A program made the position numbers and the translations under genes. Positions 13,532 through 24,654 of a stretch of 64,000 nucleotides of DNA are shown piece by piece. The stretch comes from Carettochelys insculpta. Lineage: Eukaryota > Chordata > Testudines > Carettochelyidae. The DNA lies in assembly GCF_033958435.1 (NCBI RefSeq), contig NC_134138.1:190065298-190129297 (forward strand). The letters are read 5' to 3'. Each line of letters opens with the position of its first letter. The first letter of the stretch is position 1. A model generated the notes under the pieces. That model made no database searches. It had not been told where the DNA came from and saw nothing but the letters and a program-made list of their open reading frames with translations.

Positions 13532-14849
13532 TCTCCTTTAATCTGTAAATAACTCATTCTTTTCCTAGCTGATAAATCTATGGATAGAATGCCAGTAGCT
13601 AATAACGTAATAAACTATCTGATATAGAGTACCAACTGATCTGACTGACCTCTTGGGACTGGGCACAATCTGAATACTTAGTGATTTTTTTATGCACGTG
13701 ACCATATATAACTAAGTCCAGCTTGCCTGGATAGCAGGATAGTTTTAGACAGTGCATCTCCAAACTTATCATAACACAGGAGTTGACAATTGTTACTGGC
13801 CTGGTGAAATCTAATGATAGACCATACCACCAGTTTGGAGTATCCTGCCTTGTTTTGTCTCAACTGCCTTATAGTAAGCAATCACAGTTAAGAGCCACTC
13901 TTGGTAAATACAATGGACACAATTTTCAAAACACACTAGTGATTGAGTGATCCTCTTCAGGTGTCCAAAAGTGCTGTGCACCAAATTCCTGCTGGGCCCT
14001 TTAATACATGTAACACTGAGACACCCCCTCACCATAAGTCCCTTTTGAAAACATTGGCCACTTGGCTCTGACACAATTATTTTCTATCTGTATAAACACA
14101 GCACACAGAAATGCTAGTTACAGACCTGGACCAGCGTTCCCGCTATTTTTTTTAAGTTCCATGGGCAGAGTAAACATGTTGACTAATCTCCCATAAATAT
14201 GTTTTAATACATGAATGAGATCAAAAGACTTTTGTATCTAAACACATTTCACTGACACAGTTTTTGGCATTAATCTTCTCTTTTTCAAAGATTTTTAACC
14301 AGTTGTGTGAGAGGCGTCACTTGATCAATAACCACAACCCCGACACCTCCACCCGCCTGCCAATGTTTCTTTTAATCTTTTTTATCCTCATTCAGATTTA
14401 CATCCATATGTGGAATGAATGTTTAGGTGCACCAACGGACATGCATCTGAATGGAAACAAAACCTAGCTGTGGGTACTCAGCTCCTCAACTGGGCAGCAT
14501 TTAGATCTCTCCTGAGCAGCTGCATAAGCACCCTGGTCACAAGAGCAATGCCTCCCACCAACTATTGTTACGAGGCAACCTGTTAGAAGGTAAAATGCAT
14601 TGTTCTGTATAATCCACATCACATGCTTATTTGAGGTACTCTGTCCACATGGTATCCCAAGATGTTTCTACAGAATTAGGTAATACTGGCTATGTTTTTC
14701 TAACAAACTGCTTTGATTAGATGCACTGTATCAAAATATGTCTGAGAGTTATACGATGATCTATTTAACAAAGACTTCTTTACTGGGGTGGATGACATTT
14801 GCCAAAAGCATTCAAATGCTCTTTTAAATGCAGTAGTTTAAAAAAAGAG

Positions 14850-15400
14850 TATGGGTTGTATCACAATTCAATGAAATGAAACTGGCTCTCATTTGTGTTA
14901 CACTGCAAGAAAATCAGCTCTCTCCAGAAAGAGGAAAATGCACTTGAAGACAAAAACTTTAACCTCTCTGGACATTCAACAATGCACTTAAAAGTAGCCA
15001 TTCCTCTACAAAAGAATTTTACCTCAAGATTATGGAGGAAGACATCTGAATTGGAAATTATTTGCAAATCCGACACATTTAAATTAGGGCTTAACAGAGA
15101 TATCAGCTATCTGATACATTACTAGGTCAACTTCCCCACCCTTGATGGTCTCACAAATGGGAAACATCCCATATCCTACTTAACTTAATTTGCTTCATCT
15201 GCTGGTCCTACTAGTGACAGGTAATCTCCCCCACCCACCCCGCTCTTCCTTTGCTCCCCTCTCTCTCCCTGCTAGGTAAACCTTGGATTCAAAGTGTCCA
15301 CTTCAGTCATCGGAAGACGTGGGTCTTAAGCATGACAGCTCATCACCTAATAAATATGTTAGTCTTTAAGGTGCTACGGGACCACTTGTTATAGATCTGT
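14850..15400 (+). mobile_element. Penelope-like element 3' fragment
   Basis: The open frame 14895-15125 contains NFNLSGHSTMHLKVAIPLQK, closely matching the C-terminal part of the GIY-YIG frame at 21.46 kb (HFNLPGHSVTHLKVAVL). The 3' tail follows and ends ttagtctttaaggtgctacg near 15380. The 5' part is missing. Confidence 0.82.
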
Positions 15401-15617
15401 TATGTTACAGGTACATGTAATGCTTACATAAACATATATATTTGCCTTTATGTATACTCAGTGCTTTTGTTGTGTCAGTACTTGTCCGTACTGACTACCA
15501 GCACCTTGGCAGCCCCAGCTATGGGATTGGCTAAGAGTGTGAGGAGGGAAGCTGGCTGAGTACCAGCATCTTTTTTAAAATGAAAAGGCACTGTGTATAC
15601 TTATTCATACATTTTAT

Positions 15618-15680
15618 ATAGATATAGATATAGATATAGAGATATAGATATAGATATATAGATATACACACACACACACA
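15618..15680. repeat. (GATATA)n followed by (CA)n microsatellite
   Basis: Repeats of atagat/gatata for about 45 bp, then a cacacacaca run. It abuts a Penelope tail. Confidence 0.9.
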
Positions 15681-15790
15681 GTCTTACCCACAAAAGCTCA
15701 TTGCCTAATAAAGAAATGTGTTAGTCTTTAAGGTGTAACAGAACCACTTGTTTTTTGTGAAGCTACAGACTAATATGGCTACCTCTGAGC
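15655..15790 (+). mobile_element. Penelope 3'-tail copy
   Basis: Contains cacaaaagctcattgcctaa, ttagtctttaaggtgtaac and the terminal cagactaatatggctacctc. It starts directly after a (GATATA)n/(CA)n tract. Confidence 0.75.
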
Positions 15791-15824
15791 CTATAAAATA
15801 GATATACATAATATTTCAACATGA

Positions 15825-16020
15825 TTATAATAGTGCTTTGAACTTACACAGTTCTCTTCATCCAAGCTCAAAGCTCTTAATAAATATTAAAAAAAACTTA
15901 AAAATACCCTTGCATAAAAGAGTAAATATTTATATTTTATACCCATTGCACAGCTGGATAAACTGAGGCATAGTAAATAATTTGCCAAAGCAGGCTACAA
16001 AGCAATTAAATGGAGGAATC
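15825..16020 (-). repeat. Old amniote SINE-like repeat, reverse orientation
   Basis: agtgctttgaacttacac, cccattgcacagctggataa, actgaggcatagtaaataa and tttgccaaagcaggctac match the same family order. Confidence 0.65.
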
Positions 16021-16106
16021 CTTTAAGCATGCCCCATGTATCCCTAAAACGCAGTCTTCTCTAGAGTTAAATATAGCATGAGAAATGGTTTATGGATGCA
16101 CATTAC

Positions 16107-16261
16107 CTATTTCTCCTGGAACATGTTTGCCATTGAAATGAAAACAAACGGTGACATTGAAGCAGTTCACTGGCTGCAAGCCATCATGGCACTGGGGAGC
16201 TGTGATATTGATGGAAGCTGGCAGGAAAATGGAGATGCCCACTGTAATGACAGGTCTAGAC
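16107..16261 (-). CDS. ITGA9: ITGA9 internal exon (start of the thigh domain)
   Basis: The exon is 155 nt: G completes arginine, 51 codons from SRPVITVGISIFLPASINIT to HVPGEI, then G of a split glycine. This is the propeller-to-thigh transition: RPVITV leads into the thigh domain, with cysteines in PQCHDG, VNCFN and TVCF and sequons NIT and NVT. The acceptor is ttggtctctag and the donor ATAG|gtaatg. An AG six bases further in (tctAG|acc) would drop residues and break the phase, so the upstream acceptor is preferred. Confidence 0.95.
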
Positions 16262-17080
16262 CTAGAGACCAATGGAGAAGTATAATTCAGTTTGGTTTCA
16301 GAGAAATATTTCACAACCACATGAAAATAAAGCAGAACAGGTAAATGCTTATGTATCATGTAGATATTAAAAAACAACATTAGAACAGATACAGCATTCT
16401 TCCAGCACTTCACTCACCCAGCAAGGAAGACCCATTTCCTACTTCACCATCAGCAAATGTAAGATGTCTAATTTATATTAATAAACTAACTGTATACTCA
16501 ATGTTGGAGCACATCATGAAGGACCAGATGTGACCAATAATAAATCTCTTGTCAAAGGTGTATAGAGACTTCATGGTGCACGGGGCAGGTAATGAGATTA
16601 GCATGTTAGAGACAGAGGACAATAATCTCACTTAAGCATGTTCACTTGCTAGGGAGATCAAAAGAGGAAAAAAGCCTGGGGCCAAGAGGAAAGGGTAAGT
16701 GAAGGCTAATGTTTCATATAATGCTCTTGCAGCAGCATTCATTAAGCTAAACTTTAGGAAAAACAAAGGTGGGATAATTTTTCACTGTTCTGCCAGAGGC
16801 AGTAGGTGTATTATACTCCCATCGTCTGGGACTGGGAAATGTTCAACTAATTTCCCCCATACCATGCACTGACAATTTACAGTATTCCTTGATGTCACCA
16901 AATTAAGCTGTGATGGTTTTCCTGCCTGTGTGCTATTAACAACAACTTTCCACTTTTGCAGCTTATGACCTGGGCTGCTGTTATAGTTCTGTCAGGCTGA
17001 AGAAGGGTACAGCTAGAGTCACATCGCAATCACAGGGCCCTGTGGGTGATGTATTGATTTCCTGTGCCACATGACACAGT

Positions 17081-17533
17081 GGCCGCGTCTGCACGAGCCC
17101 CAAACTTCGAAATGGCCACTCAAATGGCCATTTCAAAGTTTACTAATGAAGTGCTGAAATGCATATTCAGCGCTTCATTAGCATGCGGGCGGCCGCGGCA
17201 CTTCGAAATTGACACGCCTCGCCACCGCCCGGCTCGTCCCGACGGGGCTCCTTTTCGAAAGAACCCCGCCTACTTTGAAGTCTCTTTATTCCCATCAGCT
17301 CATGGGAATAAGGGGACTTCGAAGTAGGCAGGATCCTTTCGAAAAGGAGCTCTGTCAGGATGAGCTGCGTCAATTTCGAAGTGCCGCAGCCGCCCACATG
17401 CTAATGAAGCGCTGAATATGTATTTCAGCGCTTCATTAATAAACTTCAAAATGGTCATTTGCCTGGCCATTTCAAAGTTTGGGTGGCCATTTGCCTGGCC
17501 ATTTCGAAGTTTGGGGCTAGTGTAGACGTAGCC
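17081..17533. mobile_element. Harbinger-type MITE, family C
   Basis: 453 bp with long terminal inverted repeats (left ggccgcgtctgcacgagccc, right end inward ggctacgtctacactagccc, both continuing into caaacttcgaaatgg) and an exact 3-bp target duplication agt at 17078-17080 and 17534-17536. The interior is itself an imperfect palindrome around the cttcgaag and ttcattag blocks. There is no coding capacity. TIR sequence and 3-bp duplication tie it to PIF/Harbinger. Confidence 0.9.
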
Positions 17534-18087
17534 AGTAAGTGCAGAATGCTGGGAGCAAGCAGTTAAGAAATCAAGTCCCTATTCCTGCAATGAGAACCAG
17601 TCTCAACGCAGGATCATAGCCCAGGAACACACAAACTGTTTTTCTTAGAGTTTTCAGTGCAGCAGATCTCAAGTATGAATACATTATTCCAAAGCTAACT
17701 CAAGTAATAAACCTCCCACACAGTCCAAAAATGTGCAGTGATCAGCGGATTCAGTTCTAAGGTGAGCTCAAGAGCCAGGCAGTGCACAACAGCTCAGCAC
17801 ATTAGGACTCCCCCCCCGACACACACACACACAAAAAACAGGCCATTTACATTTGTGGTTTTGGCATTGGTTACAAGAAGTTATCAACTGGAACAAGAAC
17901 AAAACCAGTCTCTGATGGCAACTCCATCTCTCTGAACTGTATCTAAAACTAATAATGGAAGTTTATCTGTCAAGATGGAAGATGGCAAATAGAAAAGAGT
18001 AGGAAAAAAATAAACTTCCTAGGATCGTTTCACATCATGGAATTGCCTGATCTCAGACACTTGTGAAAGGGTCAATAGAAAAATTTG

Positions 18088-19024
18088 TTTCTCCTCAGGG
18101 AATTCTGGGCCAAAAAATTAAAAATTATGTGCACAATATTTTAAAACTCTTCAAATATTATCTGTCAATAAATAAATGTAGCTCCAGTATCCCAGTGGGG
18201 AGCATTGGCCACTGGCTGCACTGGGGTGGGTGATCACCCTAAAGCCCCCACGTGCCCCAATACAGGGATTTGGCAGTGAGGCTGCCCCTTGCCTGGACAG
18301 AGCAAGTGTTGAGCCTGCTCCAGAAACACTCCATGCCCTGCCCCTCTGGTGCACCTAGTATGGGTGGGCAGGCTCACCCCAGCAAGGCCAAAGTGTGGAG
18401 AGCCTTAGTGTGGGGGCGGGGGGCAGGAAATACAGGTATGGGGTGAGAGAGTTGTGTGTGGGGCAGTCTGGGTGCAAGTGTCTCAGCAAGGGATCCGGAG
18501 GCACAGGGGCTTGTTGCGGAGGGTTCCAGGTGCAGAGTCAATGGGACTCTGCAGGGGATCCGGTAGGTGTGGGGAGATAGCGCTGGGGGGATAGCTGTGT
18601 GGCAGGGCACCCTGTGGGGTCTCGGTACAGGGGGAGTGGGGCTTGATAGTGTGGGGGTGTAGCTGTAGCTGGCTGGGGATCAGAGGGGGTCTGGATGTGG
18701 AGGATTCATCAGAGGGGTACAGGTATGAGGGCTGGGGTTGTCAGGGTGAGGTTCAATGGGCCTTCTTAACAGGAGGAAACTCCAGCTTCCGCCAAGGGGA
18801 CATCTTATGCTGTACTCCGTGCGTCCCCCTGTGATTCCCGTGTCCTTTTCCAAGCCCCCCTCCTCCATTCCTCTCCCCCTGCCCTGTTCCATGCCACCAC
18901 CCCACCACCACCGCCGCCGCCTCTTCCCCACAGCTCCCTGTTTTCTTCAGGGAAGCACAGGAATTCTGTGAGGGAGGGGATGTTTTCAGCAGCACACAAG
19001 CACACAGAATTCCCCCAGGAGTAA
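18088..19024. mobile_element. GC-rich element with ~20-bp inverted ends (class II, family unknown)
   Basis: Left tttctcctcagggaattctg, right end inward ttactcctgggggaattctg. The interior is G-rich on the plus strand (18.3-18.75 kb), then C-rich (18.8-18.93 kb). Many short open frames occur on both strands but none resembles a protein. I see no clear target duplication, so it is either old or the borders are a few bases off. Confidence 0.55.
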
Positions 19025-19866
19025 CCTGGACATTTTACCTAAACATACTATTTCCCAAGCTATGCACGGCACAATGTCCTTAAAAATTAGCCTATTTAAT
19101 GGAAATATATCAAATTGCAATGCACACACAAGGGCACCATCATCTGTCCCAAATCAAAGTGACTTCCACAAAAGCTTTTTAATATCATTTGGCAAGACAC
19201 ATATTATTTCTGGCTAAAAGTCTTTACAAGGAAAAAGAAAAAGCCTTTTCCCTTACCCTAATCTGAATTCAAACAACAAGCATGACATGCTCCCTGACTG
19301 GCAGTAGCTGCAATGAATTAGCCTAGACACATGGTTAGTCCACAATACGCTAAAGAAATAAATAGGCATCACTTTAGTGGTTGGAATCAGGTTGCTACAC
19401 TGTTGTGTATTTTCTTGGTGATTCCACAGGAAACCTTTCACCATCAGGACTCGGTTGTGGGTGACCTGTGGGCATGGATCAGGATTAAAGGTCAGAGATC
19501 AGTGTGGGGCCAGTCCAGGTCAAAACTACAAACAGAGAGCCTGTTACCAAATTGAGAATGTGAAGCAAGAATTGGAAACAGCCTACAGCAGCTAATGCCA
19601 TACAGGGCAGAGATGCGCTGGAAGTCAACTCCCTGAAATAGCTCATTGATTTATATTTGGAGTGCCAGCCAATCAAGAGAATCACAGGGGGCTGTTCCAC
19701 ATGCTCCTTACAGTAGAACTTCCTGCATGGCTTAGTCTCTCAGCTCCTCTTGAAGGCACCCATGCCCAGACCTGTGATGATGACAAGGAAGTGTCCCTTG
19801 CCTTAAAAACTGCAGCCCCTGGATCCAGGCCCATGTGTTCCTATAGCCAGTGTCTCTTCTCACCAT

Positions 19867-20548
19867 AGCCGTGTCTACACGTGCACGCTACTTCGAAGTA
19901 GCGGCACTAACTTCGAAATAGCGCCCGTCACGGCTACACGCGCCGGGCGCTATTTCGAAGTTAACTTCGACGTTAGGCGGCGAGATGTCGAAGTCGCTAA
20001 CCCCATGAGGGGATAGGAATAGCGCCCTACTTCGACGTTCAACGTCGAAGTAGGGACCGTGTAGTCGTTGCGCGTCCCGCAACTTTGAAATAGCGGGGTC
20101 CGCCACGGCGACCATCAGCTGAGGGGTCGAGAGACGCTCTGTCTCGAGCCCCTGCGGGGCTCTATGGTCACCGTGGGCAGCACCCCTTAGCCCAGGGCTT
20201 CTGGCTGCTGCTGCGGCAGCTGGGGATGCATGCTGCAGACACAGGGTCTGCAACCAGTTGTCAGCTCTGTGTATTTTGTGTTGTTTAGTGCAACTGTGTC
20301 TGGGAGGGGCCCTTTAAGGGAGCGGCTTGCTGTTGAGTCCGCCCTGTGACCCTGTCTGCAGCTGTGCCTGGCACCCTTATTTCGATGTGTGCTACTTTGG
20401 CATGTAGACATTCCCTCACAGCGCCTATTTCGATGTGGTGCCGCGCAACGTCGAAGTTGAACATCGACGTTGCCAGCCCTGGAGGACGTGTAGACGTTAT
20501 TCATTGAAATAGCTTATTTCGATGTAGGCTTCACGTGTAGACGTAGCC
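19867..20548. mobile_element. Harbinger MITE, internal-deletion derivative of family B
   Basis: 682 bp, TIRs agccgtgtctacacgtg / ggctacgtctacacgtg, exact target duplication cat (19864-19866 and 20549-20551). The left part matches the first ~300 bp of element B (the gcggcgagatgtcgaag and ctgaggggt blocks). The right part matches its last ~400 bp, including the region around the transposase start codon and the CCCTTTAAGGG block. The coding middle is missing. Confidence 0.92.
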
Positions 20549-20609
20549 CATATCTCCAAAGCAGCATGAGAGTTTGCACTTATATTTCCTTTTCAAGCTA
20601 TTTTTGATA

Positions 20610-21958
20610 AACAGAGCTCAGAGACTCCATCCACCATCTACCTTAGCATGGATCAGTCCACACAAGAGATCCACTTCCTGGACACTACTGTACAGATAAG
20701 CAATGGTCACACAAATACCACCCTATACCAAAAACCCACGGACTAATATGCTTATCTACACACCTCCAGCTTCCATCCAGGGCACACTAAATGATCCATT
20801 GTACACAGCCAGGCATTAAGGTACAACTGTATTTGCTCTGATCCATCAGACAGAGACAAACATCTACAAGACCTTTACCAAGCTTTCCCTAAACTACAAT
20901 ACCCACCTTAGGAAGTGAAGAACAGATTGACAGAGCCAGATGCGTAACCAGAAGCCAACTGCTACAAGACAGGCCTCACAAGGAAAACAAGAGAACAACA
21001 CTGGCCATCACATACAGCCCCTACCTAAGGCCTCTCCAACGCATCATCAGTGATCTGCAACCCATCCTGGACAATGATCCTTCACTCTCGCAGACCTTGG
21101 GAGGCAGGCCTGTCCTCGCCTACAGACAACCTGCCAACCTTAAACAAATTCTCACCAGCAACTATAGATCACAACACAATAACTCTAAACCTGGAACCAA
21201 TCCCTGCAACAAACCTCGCTGCCAACTTTGCTCACATATCTACACCAGTGATATCATCATAGGACCTAACATCAGCCATGCCATCAGGGGCTCCTTTACC
21301 TGCACATCTACTAATATAATATATGCCATCATGTGCCAGCAATGCCCTACTGCAGTTTACATTGGCAGAACTGGACGGTCTCTGTTTAAGAGAATAAATG
21401 GACATAAATCAGACATCAGGAACAGTAATGTACAGAAACCTGTGGGAGAACACTTCAATCTCCCTGGACACTCAGTAACACATTTAAAAGTAGCAGTCCT
21501 AAAACAAAGAAAATTCAAAAATGAAATGGAGACAGACAGCTCTCTGAGCTGCAATTTATTTGCAAATTTGACTCCATCAACCAAGGATTAAACAGAGACT
21601 GAAAGTGGCTGGCTCCTTACAAAAGCAGCTTCTCTGCTGTGGGTGTTAACAACTCCACATTACACTCTAACAATGGGCCACATCCCCCTGCCTGACGTCA
21701 CTTGTTTTTTCCTCTTTTGATACAGACTGCTGATAATGGGCCTTTTCCACCTTGACTGAATAGACCTTGTCAGCTCTGGCCCTCCCTTTTACTGGGACCC
21801 CACTTTTTAAATACCCCTCTAACCTCCCCGCATGCATCTGATGAAGTGGGTCTTTGCCCACGAAAGCTTATGCTCCAAATATCTGTTAGTCTATAAAGGG
21901 CCACAGGACTTCTTGTTGTTCTCGAAGATACAGACTAACATGGCTACCTCTCTGATAC
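20610..21958 (+). mobile_element. Penelope-like element (Neptune type), 5'-truncated, with GIY-YIG endonuclease
   Basis: The upstream part translates, with stops, as the end of a Penelope reverse transcriptase: FLDTTVQISNG, TTLYQKPTD, HSQALRYNCICSD. From 21097 to 21591 an open frame of 164 codons encodes the linker (CNKPRCQLCSH, a C-x4-C-x2-C-like cluster) and the GIY-YIG endonuclease: IYAIMCQQC, VYIGRTGRSL, GHKSDIRN, PVGEHFNLPGHS. A 3' untranslated tail with a hairpin (gtgggtctttgcccac) and the common gttagtctataaa...cagactaacatggctac end closes the element. The stops in the RT part make it inactive. Confidence 0.9.
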
Positions 21959-22539
21959 ATCTGCCGCTGTTTCACATCATTTGATGGAACGCTTATTGAC
22001 TTCCTGTGTTTGCCTGAGTAATGACATAATATTAATGTTTCTCAAAGAATTCAGCACGTGTACCATAGATTCAACAGAAGTTTTAATACTGACTTCAATG
22101 GTAACAGGAAATAGGTCTTTCCTGTATCTAACAGGTGTACTCTGAAACTGAATATAACAATAACTGCAGGACTGATGGACAGACTAACATGTAGTCTGGG
22201 TCTGGACTTTCTACAAAGCTGCCACGTTATTCAGCAAGTGCGGTGACAAAGCTTCACTAGTTAAACAGACAAAGGAGGCATTTTGCTAGTTGCACAGAAT
22301 CTTGTGTCCCCACTTGGGCAGCTAGACTCACTCCACAACTCTTCATTATTACCCAAGCTTCATATTTTTGATATGAAAAGGACCATTACACAAAAGCTTT
22401 AAATGATTGTTCCATCTAGTTCTTGACAGTGTTGTTTTTGTTAAACATTAGTGTATTTATTCAGACTGTAGTTGTTGGCAAAAATAGCCCAAAATATCAA
22501 TCAACCTAAAAATAAAAATAACACTTTGCTCTTTTAACA

Positions 22540-22760
22540 GCGCCTTTCATCTGAGGAAATTACAGTACTTTGCCAAAACATTCACTAAGCTTCACTACAT
22601 TCCAGTGAGGTACTGTATGTAAAGTATCACGCACACCACCTATAGATGGGAAAACATACATGAAAGTTCAGTCGAGTGGCTTAAGGTGACAGAGTCAGTA
22701 GCAAAAGTAATAACAGAGCTCAGAGTTCCTCAAGGGCAGCTCCTGGTAGAGCACATCTAA
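22540..22760 (-). repeat. Old amniote SINE-like repeat, reverse orientation
   Basis: agcgcctttcatctgagga, cattccagtgaggtactgta, tagatgggaaaacatacatg and ttaaggtgacagagtcagta follow the order of the widespread amniote repeat. Confidence 0.6.
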
Positions 22761-23069
22761 TCTGATCAGCAAGCTAATCTCTTGATTTCTTCCTGACTTC
22801 TGTAACACATCATTATCTTCCATCTTTAGTAAAATGACTTTAGAGATTTCAGGTGGAAACCTGTATTAGCAGCACACAGTATGATTCTACCACCAGATTC
22901 AAACACGAGCATTTGCCACTCATTGCACAAGTCATCTGTCATCTTGACTACAACCACCCCTTCCTCTGTGGCAGCCTGATATTCATATGGTGCCCTTGGA
23001 AGTCTACCTAACAAAATGAGGGGGGGGGGGAAAACCATCTTTTCACCTACGTCTGACTGCATCAGTACT

Positions 23070-23410
23070 CTCCTTCAGTCCCTGCAGTGACTTCCAACCT
23101 CCTACCACATCAAGTTCAAATTCTTCATCCTTGCCTTCAAAGCCCTGCCCTGCCTACACCTCTGTACTAGTCCCCCTACATCCTCTTCACTCTTCCAATC
23201 TGTCACACCTTGTAGCTCCTCTTGTCTCTACAACCAGTCAGCAACTCCATGCCATCTGCACACCTCAGAATAGCTGTCCAGATCCTGCATGTAGTGTAAC
23301 CTCACTCTCCATGAAGACTCACTTTTTCACTTCATCCTTCCACAACTGAGTAACATTTCCACTCCATCTGCTGCTGCCCTTTCGCCCAATTTTATTTCCT
23401 TACCTCAAAT
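23070..23410 (+). mobile_element. LINE-like 3' remnant
   Basis: The C/T-rich stretch reads like the worn C-terminus of an L2/CR1-class LINE (ttcaaagccctgccctgcc ... MKTHFFTSSFHN). The frame is short and damaged; class assignment is tentative. Confidence 0.4.
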
Positions 23411-23814
23411 AATATTTTATGTCTAAAAAGAAAAAATCCACACAAATTCATGTAAATATATAAACAACTTTATCATCTTCTTTCCAAAAAAGAAAACAGT
23501 GATAAGTTCACGTAACAAAAGCATATCTCAATGTGTTACCTCTAAAACCCTTACTTTTACCACACTCATCTTTTTTATTTGTCATCCCTTTCTGTGTCTC
23601 TAAATTAGAGAGCAAATTATTTGAGGATGCGACCTATCTTTTACTTACCTGTAAAGTTTCATACACCCCATTGGGTACATTACACAAAATAATCTAACTT
23701 GTTCCTTCTGACCAAAATGAAGAGGTAAAAACTATGGGAGGAAGACTGAGAAACCACATACCCCATAGACAGGAGCCAGGAAAACACAATACATGAGAAA
23801 GAAATTGATCTCAC

Positions 23815-23860
23815 CTTAGAAGAACCACATTGTCTGACATGAATGCCCCAACGGTCACAT
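23815..23860 (-). CDS. ITGA9: ITGA9 internal micro-exon (DVTVGAFMSDNVVLLR)
   Basis: The exon is 46 nt: AT completes aspartate, 14 codons VTVGAFMSDNVVLL, then AG of a split arginine. It is the closing strand of the beta-propeller (VGAF replaces GAP). The acceptor is ttcattttcag and the donor CTAAG|gtgaga. It is small, but both junction phases fit the neighbours exactly. Confidence 0.95.
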
Positions 23861-24654
23861 CTGAAAATGAAGTTTTATAACTTTTACTATTACAGGGGAA
23901 TTTAAAGAACACAAAAACAAATCCTTGTCGTGTGTTTATTTCTATAAATTTTCAGTTGTAAAGTTATGTATCATCAATACTCAACTTAATTCTACCAATT
24001 AATGAATCACAATATTAGTTTTTCTTGCATTGGGACTGCAGAATTGAATTCTACAGTTTATTCAAGTTCTCTGTTTTAGGATCACCATCAACTCAGCTCA
24101 GTCTTTTCCCATTAACAGAAACAACCCTCTAGAAAGTAATGACCTTCCAAAGAAGCTAAAATTCTCAGTTTTGTTTCAGAGTCTTCTACCACAGGTTCTC
24201 TACCCAGACAACTGAACCTTGGGTGCCTATGAGATAGGCTAATAACCTCAGTAGCTTTCACTGTGTGAGGGAGAAGACAGACACCTCAGACACATCTACA
24301 CTAGTAAGCCCTTTCGAAAGCGAAACTGAAAAGAGGGCCCCTTTTGAAAGAACCTGCAATGCATCCTCACACCCAGAGCGCTCTTTCTAAATTAATTTTG
24401 AAAAATCAGGGTGCAGCTCTTGAAATCACTCTTCCTTTCCATGTCAGGAAGAGCCTCTCTGTTCGAAACCCTCTTTCGAAAGATGATCATTGTACATGAT
24501 CTACAGACCGCTCTTTCAAAAGAGAGGTCTCCCATGGCATCGGCCAGCTGGCATGCAGAGACACTCCTGCCAGCACATGAGGAGCTCTATGGCCAGTGCG
24601 TCTGGCCACTTTTGAAGATGCACAGACCCAGAAGGCCTGTGCAGGAAGCTGCAA

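Larger units (their letters stand above)
6657..16106 (-). other. ITGA9: ITGA9 intron (9450 nt)
   Basis: GT-AG intron. It contains a LINE 3' coding remnant (8.11-8.34 kb), a C-rich tract (8.35-8.38 kb), a palindromic Penelope tail (9.87-10.08 kb), a hAT-like MITE (10.22-10.54 kb), a MITE-like remnant near 11.54-11.7 kb, a TA-flanked MITE (12.74 kb), a TG/CG dinucleotide tract (13.48 kb), Penelope fragments (14.85-15.4 and 15.65-15.79 kb), a GATATA tract and an old SINE-like repeat (15.83-16.02 kb). Confidence 0.85.
16262..23814 (-). other. ITGA9: ITGA9 intron (7553 nt)
   Basis: GT-AG intron with a Harbinger MITE (17.08 kb), a GC-rich terminal-repeat element (18.09-19.02 kb), a second Harbinger MITE (19.87 kb), a Penelope-like element (20.6-21.96 kb), an old SINE-like repeat (22.5 kb) and a LINE-like 3' remnant (23.07-23.4 kb). 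About half is mobile DNA. Confidence 0.85.
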
